Origin: Planctomycetota bacterium
GTDB lineage: Bacteria > Planctomycetota > UBA1135 > GCA-002686595
DNA length: 52,441 nt
Direction of reading: 5' to 3'
Assembly (NCBI GenBank): GCA_947484275.1
Contig: CANKOY010000022.1
Span: 1-52,441, forward strand
Position numbers and translations under genes: made by a program. Numbering within the stretch: position 1 is the first letter of the stretch; every line of letters begins with the position of its first letter. Below the pieces are notes generated by a model. The model was not told the DNA's origin and ran no database searches. It was given only the letters and a program-made list of their open reading frames with translations. Below are positions 45,944 through 52,441 of this stretch, one piece after another.

Positions 45944-48262
45944 TCAGGCACGATGGCCCCCGCCTCGGGCCTCTGGCGGGGCCTTCGGCGGATCGGAGAG
46001 GGCCATGACACGGGCAGCCAGTGCCGACCGGCGCTGGGAAGGCTCGGAATTCTCGATGGCCATCTGGAGGGCTCGGCGCGAGCCCACCAGGACCAGGAGC
46101 CTTCTGGCACGGGTGATCGCGGTGTAGAGCAGGTTGCGCTGCAACATGACCGAGTGGGCCATCACCAGGGGCACGACCACGGCCGGGTACTCGCTGCCCT
46201 GTGCGCGGTGGACCGTGATCGCAAAGGCGGGTTGGAGGTCCCCAAGTTCGTCAGGGGCGTAATCGACTTCGCGCTCGGGATAGCGCACCAGGACCGTCCC
46301 GTCGGCGGCAATGCGCGCAATGCGCCCCATGTCGCCGTTGAAGACCTCCTTTTCGTAGTCGTTGCGCGTTTGCACCACCCGGTCGCCAGTGCGCCAAGTG
46401 CGCCCGCCCAGGACCACTTCGCGACCTCCCTCGTCGAGGGCCGCGCGCAGGCGCTCGTTTAAGGCATCGACACCGCAGTCTCCGCGGTACATCGGCGCCA
46501 GCACCTGGACGTCGTCGATCCAGGAGAGGCCGAAACTCTGGGGAATCCGCTCGGTGACCACTTCGATCACCCGCTCAGCTGAACGGGCAGCGTCCTCAGC
46601 CGGGAAGAAGTAGAAATCGCTGGTCAGATCCCCGCGCGCGGGCAGGCGGGGTTCCTCACCCCTCAGGATCCGGTGGGCGTTCTCGACGATCAGGCTGCCT
46701 TCCTGCTGGCGAAAAACCTCGGTCAGCCGATGGACCGGAATCAGGCCACAGTCCAACAGGTCAGCGAGCACGTTGCCCGGGCCAACGGAGGGCAACTGGT
46801 CGGGGTCGCCCACAAGGATCAACCGGGTGCCCTCACCCACGGCCTTCAGGAGGTGGTTGGCGAGCACGATGTCCAGCATCGAGATCTCGTCCACGACGAG
46901 CAGATCGCAGTCCAGGGGATTCGAGGCGTCGTGAAGGAACGACCCACCGGCAGGATCCCAGCCCAGAAGTCGATGGACTGTGCTGGCGTCGCAGCCGGTG
47001 GCTTCGCTCAGACGCTTCGCTGCGCGGCCGGTGGGGGAGGCCAACTTGATCCGCGCGCCGCGTGCCTGGGCCAAGCGAACTACCCAGCGCACGATCGTCG
47101 TCTTGCCGACGCCCGGGCCGCCGGTCAGGAGCGCCAGCGGGGCAGCTAGCAGTCCCAGGATGGCCGCGCGCTGCTTCGGGTGCAGTTGAGCTCCATCAGA
47201 TGAGTCGATGGAGTCCACATCGGCCTCCGTGGCCATGGCCTCCAGACTTCCGGCTCGCGCTGCGATTGCGGCGATGCTCGCAGCGACTCCTGCTTCGCTG
47301 GCCGCCAGCCAAGGCAGGTAGACCTGGGGCTCGCCGTGTTCGTTGGTGCCATCGATCCGCGCCTCCCCAAGTTCCACGAGGCTCGTCAGTCCGTTCTCCA
47401 AGCCCTCACGGGAGATTTCGACGCCGAGCAGTGCCCGCGCGCCTTCGAACAGCTCCTGCTGAAGTTGAAGCGTGTGACCGTCTCCGGCGCTGCCCCGCAG
47501 TTGGTGCAAGAGGGCAGCGCGGGTGCGCTCGAGGCCGTCCTTGGGCAGTCCCAGCCTCAGGGCGAAGCGATCAGCGACGGCGAAGCCAATCCCCGGCACC
47601 TTGCTGGCGATCTGATAGGGATCGCTGCGGAGGGATGTCTCGCAATCCGCGCCCAATTTCCGAACCACCGAAGCTGCCTGGCGCGGCCCGAGCCCAGCGC
47701 CGCGCAGGAAAGCGTGAAGCTGGTGCGTGGCGAATTCCCTGCGGACTCCGGCGGCCAGTGCCTCGCGCACGGCGGGTTTCAGCCCACGGACACGGGCCAA
47801 TTCCTCTGGCCGCTCGCGGATCACTTCCAGGGCGTGCTCGCCCAGGGTCTCGACGATGCGCTTCGCCAATGTCTCACCGATGCCATCGAAGGTGCGCGAG
47901 GCGAAGTAGCGCATCAGGCCCACGGCATCGGCGGGCGGCAGGACCTCGAACTCCACGAACTCAAACTGCCGGCCATGGCTGGGGTGGCTGATCCAGCGGC
48001 CGTGGAGTCGCAGGCGCTGACCCTCGCTGGGGTCGGGGATCGGCCCCACGGCGACGACGCGGGTCTCCCGGAACAGGGGCCGGGCGGCCTCGTCGGAGAA
48101 TCCCGCCTCGGGTGAGACCCGCAGCACCGTGTAAAGGGACTCGGGCCGGTGGTAGGTGACCACCTCCACACTGCCCTGAAGCACCTCCCCAACCTTGGCC
48201 TCTTCCCCGCGGCCGGATTCTTCGTTTCTTGTGGAGGGCGGCTGCACGGCCGTGAGCTTCAC
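45944..48262 (-). CDS. recD2: RecD2-type ATP-dependent DNA helicase
   Basis: The 772-residue SF1B helicase is of the RecD2 type, which works without RecBC in DNA repair. It has the N-terminal extension with helix-hairpin-helix repeats (FDGIGETLAKRIVETLGEHAL, KVPGIGFAVADRFALRLG). Walker A is GGPGVGKTT (near residue 383), motif II LLVVDEISMLD, motif III LILVGDPDQLPSVGPG, then VYRGDCG-like PMYRGDCGVDALNE, and motif V/VI AITVHRAQGSEYPAVVVP and YTAITRARRLLVLVG. Start is GTG 48262. It is divergent from rpsU. Confidence 0.95.
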   Translation of the reverse strand: MKLTAVQPPSTRNEESGRGEEAKVGEVLQGSVEVVTYHRPESLYTVLRVSPEAGFSDEAARPLFRETRVVAVGPIPDPSEGQRLRLHGRWISHPSHGRQFEFVEFEVLPPADAVGLMRYFASRTFDGIGETLAKRIVETLGEHALEVIRERPEELARVRGLKPAVREALAAGVRREFATHQLHAFLRGAGLGPRQAASVVRKLGADCETSLRSDPYQIASKVPGIGFAVADRFALRLGLPKDGLERTRAALLHQLRGSAGDGHTLQLQQELFEGARALLGVEISREGLENGLTSLVELGEARIDGTNEHGEPQVYLPWLAASEAGVAASIAAIAARAGSLEAMATEADVDSIDSSDGAQLHPKQRAAILGLLAAPLALLTGGPGVGKTTIVRWVVRLAQARGARIKLASPTGRAAKRLSEATGCDASTVHRLLGWDPAGGSFLHDASNPLDCDLLVVDEISMLDIVLANHLLKAVGEGTRLILVGDPDQLPSVGPGNVLADLLDCGLIPVHRLTEVFRQQEGSLIVENAHRILRGEEPRLPARGDLTSDFYFFPAEDAARSAERVIEVVTERIPQSFGLSWIDDVQVLAPMYRGDCGVDALNERLRAALDEGGREVVLGGRTWRTGDRVVQTRNDYEKEVFNGDMGRIARIAADGTVLVRYPEREVDYAPDELGDLQPAFAITVHRAQGSEYPAVVVPLVMAHSVMLQRNLLYTAITRARRLLVLVGSRRALQMAIENSEPSQRRSALAARVMALSDPPKAPPEARGGGHRA

Positions 48263-48443
48263 CCCGCGCGGCCTCCTTTTCCAGTGCGTGGCGCCTTACT
48301 GGAGCGGGGCGCGCGGCCCGTCCCTTGTGGCCGAAGCCTGCCCGGGGTAATCTCTCCGCCCCTTCCGCTCGGCGGCCTATCGGTTTCCCCGCAGAAGTTC
48401 GCGTCCATCTCCAACCTACGCCGTCGCCAAAGGTCCTACGCGC

Positions 48444-48737
48444 TTGGTCATCAAAGTCCAGATCCGCCCGAACGAGTCCCTCGAAGCCGCCATGCGCCGC
48501 TTCAAGCGCCAGTGCAACTACAGCGGGATCTTCCGGCTGGCCAAGGCGAACACCTGGCACGAGAAGCGTTCGGATCGCCGCCGCCGCGAGCGTCGCGAGC
48601 GCCTGCGCACGATCCAGCGCGCCACGCGCCTCGCCCGTCAGCAGGCCTCGGGCCGCGTGCCGACCAAGAAGCGCCGCGTGGTCCGCAAGCCGTTCGGCCG
48701 CTCCAGCGATCGCGAGTCGTCTTCGTCGTCCAACTGA
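48444..48737 (+). CDS. rpsU: 30S ribosomal protein S21
   Basis: S21 is the small basic protein near the 3' end of 16S rRNA and helps initiation. The 97-residue product opens (M)VIKVQIRPNESLEAAMRRFKRQCNYSG, the standard S21 start, and has a long basic C-terminal extension (RRRRERRERLRTIQRATR). The start codon must be TTG 48444, as no ATG or GTG lies in frame nearby; AAAGG sits 11 bases upstream. A terminator follows. Confidence 0.96.
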   Translation: MVIKVQIRPNESLEAAMRRFKRQCNYSGIFRLAKANTWHEKRSDRRRRERRERLRTIQRATRLARQQASGRVPTKKRRVVRKPFGRSSDRESSSSSN

Positions 48738-48783
48738 CAGCCCGGGCCCCGACGCGAACCTCGCGCCGGGAGCCACCCCGCAC

Positions 48784-48816
48784 AAAAGGCACGCGAAGCT
48801 TCGCGTGCCTTTTTCA
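48784..48816 (+). terminator. Intrinsic terminator downstream of rpsU
   Basis: Bases 48784-48813 form a perfect 15-bp palindrome (left arm AAAAGGCACGCGAAG). The transcript therefore folds as a strong hairpin that is directly followed by a T-rich run (48810-48814 and beyond). It separates rpsU from the pseudouridine synthase gene. Confidence 0.93.
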
Positions 48817-48848
48817 TTTTCCGGCCTCCGCCTGACCACGACTGACCC

Positions 48849-49910
48849 ATGCGCGTCTTCAAGAAGGACCGCGACCTCAACGCCAGCATCGAGGAGGTCG
48901 AACTCCGCGTCGATGCCAGTGCCATGCGCCTGACCGCGGCCGAGGTGCACGTGCGCCTCGACGTGTTCCTCGCGATGTGCCTGACGTGGCGTTCGCGCAG
49001 TGCGGTCCAGAACATGATTCGCGAGGGCGCGGTCCGTGTGGACGCAGCTTCCCCGGAGCATCCCGAAGGCTGCGGCACGGCCAAGGTCGAACGGCGGCCG
49101 GGACGCAAGCTCGCCCACGGCAGCCTCGTGATCGTGACGGTGCCTGAGGACCAGCCCGTGCGCAGAATCGAGCCGCCGAGCACCACCGAGATCGTCGTGC
49201 TCTACGAGGACGACGATGCCCTGGTGTTGGACAAGCCCGCGCTGCTCGCTGTCCATCCGTCGGGCCGCTACCTGTCGGACACCCTGATCCAGCGCGTGCA
49301 CGCGCATTTTCACAGCGAGCGCCTGCACCGCGACGCGCGCCCCAGGCTGTGCCACCGCCTCGATCGCGAAACCAGCGGCGTGATCCTGATCGGCAAGACC
49401 CCGCCTTCCCATGCCGAATTCATGCGGCAGTTCGAGGCGCGCGAGACCGAGAAGGAGTATCTGGCGATCGTCCATGGCGTGATCGAGGAGGAGCGCGGCA
49501 CCATCGACCTCCCGATTGGACCTTCGCGCACCAGCATCGTCTCCCTGAAGATGGCCGTGATCGCCGATGGCCAGGAGGCCGCGACCGAATGGAATGTCGT
49601 CGAACGTCGGCGCAACTGCACCTTGGTCGCCTGTCGTCCGCTGACGGGCCGGCAGCACCAGATTCGCGTGCACCTCGACGCCATCGGGCATCCGCTGATC
49701 GGCGACAAGCTCTATGGCGTGGACGACGCCGTGTTCCAGCGCTACGCCGACGGGGTTTCGAGCGAGCGTGATCTGGAGTTGCTCGAGATCGAGCGCCACG
49801 CCCTGCACAACCACCGACTGGTGTTCAGCTCGCCCAGCACTGGCGGGCGCATCGCCGTCGAGAGCCCGCTTGCAGCGGACCTCAGGTCGTACTTGGATGC
49901 TCGCGATTGA
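48849..49910 (+). CDS. RluA-family pseudouridine synthase
   Basis: The 353-residue enzyme converts uridine to pseudouridine in rRNA or tRNA. It carries an S4-like RNA-binding part (VHVRLDVFLAMCLTWRSRSAVQNMIREGAVRVD). The synthase core has VLYEDDDALVLDKPALLAVHPSG, the catalytic motif CHRLDRETSGVILIGKT (Asp near 171), KEYLAIVHGVI and LTGRQHQIRVHLDAIGHPLIGDKLYG. The specific site (RluA, RluC or RluD type) is not resolved. Its 3' end overlaps the convergent permease gene by 29 bases. Confidence 0.94.
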   Translation: MRVFKKDRDLNASIEEVELRVDASAMRLTAAEVHVRLDVFLAMCLTWRSRSAVQNMIREGAVRVDAASPEHPEGCGTAKVERRPGRKLAHGSLVIVTVPEDQPVRRIEPPSTTEIVVLYEDDDALVLDKPALLAVHPSGRYLSDTLIQRVHAHFHSERLHRDARPRLCHRLDRETSGVILIGKTPPSHAEFMRQFEARETEKEYLAIVHGVIEEERGTIDLPIGPSRTSIVSLKMAVIADGQEAATEWNVVERRRNCTLVACRPLTGRQHQIRVHLDAIGHPLIGDKLYGVDDAVFQRYADGVSSERDLELLEIERHALHNHRLVFSSPSTGGRIAVESPLAADLRSYLDARD

Positions 49911-51345
49911 GGGCGCGATCCTGGCTCCACTCCAGGGCGAGCAACGCGAGCACCGCACCACTCGCCACGATCGGCGACGCCAAGAGGTTCGTGGCGAAGA
50001 CGGCCAGCACGGTCAGGATCAGGGCGATCATCATCATCGCGTTGAACCACGACTGATCGACGGCGATGTCCTCGGGCGCCACCGTCAGTGGTTTCTCGAT
50101 CCCAAAGCCGCGGTAGATTTGACGCACGACCACTAGGGTCAAGAGAAAGGCGACTGGCACCATGCGCGAAGCAAACGCAGGGCCGCATAGAGCCAGGGCA
50201 AGTCCGCCGAGCGCGGCGTACAGCGGCAGTAGGAAGCGCACTGCCACGGCCTTCATCGCCGCGTTGTCGATCGATGCGCGCGTCAAGGGAGCGCCGTCGA
50301 GGATCCAGCGCGCGCGGTGGGATGCGCTGACGGGGACGTGGGCCAAGAGCACCGGCAAATAGACGCCGGGGGTGAACAGGAGCAGTGCGAGCAGCGCCTG
50401 CGTCGTATCGCTGTCCTCGCCGCGCGCGCCGACCAATAGGAATGCCAGAGGCAGACCGATCAACGGATAGGTTCGCAGCACGAATTCGCGCTCCCTTGGC
50501 AGGGCCTCGAACACCAGTTCGAACACACCGCGCTCCTTGGGCCGAACCCACAGGCGCAGGGCGATCCAGCGCGCGGGAGCGAGCGCGATGCCAAGCAGCG
50601 ACTTGCCCCGCTGCGGCACCGCGATGCGCGGAGCGGGCACGAAGGCGAGCAGTGCCACGGCGATTCCCGCGGCCAGTGGCGCGGCGACAAGCCACGCGCC
50701 CCCCGTCGTCGAATCCCCGAACAGGGCCGCGAACCAGGCCGGCGGATAGGGACCGAGACCGTGTCCCATGGGCGCGGGCATCTCCCGCAGTCCAGCGAGG
50801 TGCCGCAGAGATACGGCCCCGCCGACGATCGCACCGAGAAACAGACCGGCCTGCAGCAGGACCAGCAGCGACGGGGCCCGCGCGCTGAATGCGCCCATGG
50901 CGAGCACGAGTACGGAGGCGAGCAGCATCGACTGCGCCAATCCGATGCCGACCAATCCAATGCGCGCCAGGAGCGAAAAGTGTGGCGCGAGCACTGCGGC
51001 CGGGATCAAGGCGCCCAGCGTCAACATCCCGAGCACGATGCACAGGTGTCCGAGGCGCGCGAGGCGCAGGTCCCCGGCGCGGACCGGCAACGCGCTGACC
51101 CAGGCCTCGGCCTCGTCGCGAACCAAGAGGTCGCCCAGTTCACCGAACAGCGGGATCACCACTAGGAACGCCGCCACGGACAAGGCGAACAGCGCGTACC
51201 CAAAGGGCGGCAGATCGTTCGGCGCCAGGGCGCACATGACTGTCGACGCGAAGGCCTGCATGAACAGCGAGGCGATCGGCAGTCGCGCGCCGTCGCGCTG
51301 GGCGGCAAGGCGCGCGCGCAGGAGGATCAGCGCTCGTGAGGCCAT
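49882..51345 (-). CDS. ABC-type permease-like membrane protein
   Basis: The 487-residue protein has about eleven to twelve hydrophobic helices in two blocks, split by a hydrophilic stretch in the middle (about 275-310, FELVFEALPREREFVLRTYP). Examples are FGYALFALSVAAFLVVIPLF, LGALIPAAVLAPHFSLLARIGLVGIGLA, LLVLLQAGLFLGAIVGGAV and ALLALLLFTPGVYLPVLLAHV. The layout resembles the large ABC-2/Ecs-type exporter subunits. No ATPase gene is in the window, so the assignment is by topology. ATG 51345 begins MASRALILL. It is divergent from the hydrolase gene by 27 bases. Confidence 0.75.
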   Translation of the reverse strand: MASRALILLRARLAAQRDGARLPIASLFMQAFASTVMCALAPNDLPPFGYALFALSVAAFLVVIPLFGELGDLLVRDEAEAWVSALPVRAGDLRLARLGHLCIVLGMLTLGALIPAAVLAPHFSLLARIGLVGIGLAQSMLLASVLVLAMGAFSARAPSLLVLLQAGLFLGAIVGGAVSLRHLAGLREMPAPMGHGLGPYPPAWFAALFGDSTTGGAWLVAAPLAAGIAVALLAFVPAPRIAVPQRGKSLLGIALAPARWIALRLWVRPKERGVFELVFEALPREREFVLRTYPLIGLPLAFLLVGARGEDSDTTQALLALLLFTPGVYLPVLLAHVPVSASHRARWILDGAPLTRASIDNAAMKAVAVRFLLPLYAALGGLALALCGPAFASRMVPVAFLLTLVVVRQIYRGFGIEKPLTVAPEDIAVDQSWFNAMMMIALILTVLAVFATNLLASPIVASGAVLALLALEWSQDRALNREHPSTT

Positions 51346-51372
51346 CGTCGGCGGGTACAGTAACTTGCCTCG

Positions 51373-52008
51373 ATGAAATTCTTCATCCCCGGACCGATGG
51401 GCCGTCTTGAAGCGCTGCTCTGGGAGCCGCTCGGCGGTCAAGGCGCGCGCGCCGCGGCGGTGATGTGTCACCCGCACCCTAGGGGCGGCGGGACCATGGA
51501 CAACAACATCGTGTTCCGCACTGCGCGCGGGCTGCAGTCCGCGGGGTTGGCCGTCCTGCGCTTCAATTTCCGCGGTGTTGGAGCCAGCGAGGGCCTCCAC
51601 GACGGCAACGGGGCTGAGGAAGGCGACGCGGCTGCTGCCATCGACTGGATGGAGCAGCGCTACCCGGGCCTGCCCCTGTGGGGCGCTGGTTTTTCCTTCG
51701 GCGCGCGCACCATGGCCGGTCTTGCGGGGCGCGACACGCGCCTGGCGCGGCTCTTGTGCGTCACGATGCCCTGCCGCGCCTTCGACTGCACGTTTCTAAG
51801 AAACGTCCTGCCGCCGACTCACGTGCTCATGGCCGGCAACGACGAATTCGGAAACCTGTCCGAACTGCGCCAGCGCATTCCGAACTTGCCAGAGCACATC
51901 GACACCGACGAAATCCCGGGCGTTGACCATTTCTTCAAGGGCAAGACGCCCGAGGTCGAAGCGCGGGTGCTGCTCTGGGCCCAAAACCAATTCACCAAAG
52001 TCCCATGA
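51373..52008 (+). CDS. Alpha/beta hydrolase (dienelactone hydrolase/Tex30-like)
   Basis: The 211-residue protein has the alpha/beta-hydrolase core: [20 protein letters not shown] (HPHPxxGG oxyanion region), [14 protein letters not shown], the nucleophile elbow GAGFSFGA (Ser108), and a late histidine in GVDHFFKG. This fits the small hydrolases with HPHP motif annotated as CocE/NonD-like or Tex30-like. Substrate is unknown. The stop overlaps the thioesterase start (ATGA), so both are probably one operon. Confidence 0.86.
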   Translation: MKFFIPGPMGRLEALLWEPLGGQGARAAAVMCHPHPRGGGTMDNNIVFRTARGLQSAGLAVLRFNFRGVGASEGLHDGNGAEEGDAAAAIDWMEQRYPGLPLWGAGFSFGARTMAGLAGRDTRLARLLCVTMPCRAFDCTFLRNVLPPTHVLMAGNDEFGNLSELRQRIPNLPEHIDTDEIPGVDHFFKGKTPEVEARVLLWAQNQFTKVP

Positions 52009-52406
52009 CCGAAGCCTCGACCGTTTTCCCGGCGGACCAGCAGCCCTCGATCCGCCGCGTCATGATGCCGCGCGACACCAACGCGCTCGGCACGATTTTC
52101 GGAGGCGTGATCCTGTCGGAGATCGACCTTGCGGCCGCCATCGAGTGCCATCGATATCACCCCGACAAGATCGTGACGATTGCCATGGACCGAATCGAAT
52201 TCCGCCAGCCGGTCTTCGTCGGCGATCTCGTTTCGTTCTTCACCCACACCGTGCGTGTGGGCCGCACGTCGATCACGGCTGGCGTCTCCGTCTGGGCCCA
52301 ACGTGCCCGGGACCGCACCCAGACCGTCCACGTAACCGCCGCGGAAGTCACGATGGTCGCCGTGGACGATGATCTTCGTCCGACGCCGATCACCAGGCGA
52401 CCCTGA
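52005..52406 (+). CDS. Acyl-CoA thioesterase, hotdog fold (YciA-like)
   Basis: The 133-residue protein matches the acyl-CoA thioesterase subset of the hotdog fold: [48 protein letters not shown] and [15 protein letters not shown] [12 protein letters not shown]. The Asn-Ala-x-Gly (NALG) and the Asp in the following helix (SEIDLAA) correspond to the substrate-binding and catalytic positions. It hydrolyses acyl-CoA; chain specificity is unknown. ATG 52005 overlaps the hydrolase stop. Confidence 0.9.
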   Translation: MTEASTVFPADQQPSIRRVMMPRDTNALGTIFGGVILSEIDLAAAIECHRYHPDKIVTIAMDRIEFRQPVFVGDLVSFFTHTVRVGRTSITAGVSVWAQRARDRTQTVHVTAAEVTMVAVDDDLRPTPITRRP

Positions 52407-52441
52407 TTACTCGCAGTGGGCGCGCAGGGCCCCGTCGAGCA
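52407..52441 (-). CDS. Possible 3' end of a minus-strand gene
   Basis: The last 35 bases read on the minus strand as an open frame ending in TAA (52409-52407), giving LDGALRAHCE before the stop. The frame abuts the thioesterase stop (52404-52406) in a convergent manner, as elsewhere in this compact region. Only eleven codons are visible, so it could be chance. Confidence 0.3.
   Translation of the reverse strand, partial: LDGALRAHCE

Noticed and set aside
47961..49961. A 666-codon minus-strand frame across rpsU and the RluA gene
   Set aside because: It covers two genes with firm identities on the other strand, plus the rpsU terminator.

Overview
The window is compact, high-GC bacterial chromosome with genes on both strands and many start/stop overlaps. 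It most resembles a member of the Planctomycetota. That inference rests on the DUF1800/DUF1501 pair, a Tat-exported Gfo/Idh/MocA protein, an ECF sigma gene coupled to an anti-sigma/von Willebrand fusion, several secreted proteins unlike known families, and a UbiD decarboxylase. No rRNA, tRNA, CRISPR array, integrase or phage gene was seen.

1-8.7 kb: the tail of an ABC-2 permease faces carB. Between them is a 5.2 kb block holding two divergent secreted-protein genes: an SBBP-repeat beta-propeller protein and a galactose-oxidase-like copper radical oxidase. The block is bounded by direct repeats of the carB 3' end. One copy is part of intact carB, and the other is a 39-codon relic at 308-427. 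This looks like insertion at the 3' end of a housekeeping gene.

8.8-19.3 kb: a polytopic membrane protein; aroB overlapping an anchored membrane protein; a class I amidotransferase hydrolase; a DUF4870 protein; a TPR/lipocalin-like protein coupled to a phosphatase-like lipoprotein; DoxX; a Tat-exported oxidoreductase; and an agmatinase-family enzyme.

19.3-31.9 kb: ECF sigma factor and its fused anti-sigma/VWA protein, followed by an 80-nt hairpin; two unknown membrane proteins and DUF423; an ankyrin protein; tryptophan 2,3-dioxygenase; a DUF547 protein; a DNA alkylation repair-like protein whose stop codon lies in a 177-bp MITE-like element; and a UbiD decarboxylase.

32-43.4 kb: the DUF1800/DUF1501 export pair, a secreted unknown, a methyltransferase, a Nudix protein, a BamE-like lipoprotein gene broken by an in-frame TAG, folC with an overlapping unknown gene, DUF2752, rsgA, a TrmH/SpoU methyltransferase and rarA.

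43.4-52.4 kb: a GT4 glycosyltransferase, an acidic secreted protein with a clear terminator, recD2, rpsU with a clear terminator, an RluA-type pseudouridine synthase, an ABC-type permease, an alpha/beta hydrolase and an acyl-CoA thioesterase. Much of the window is housekeeping. The accessory signals are the carB-flanked cassette, the MITE-like element, the long hairpin and the interrupted lipoprotein.
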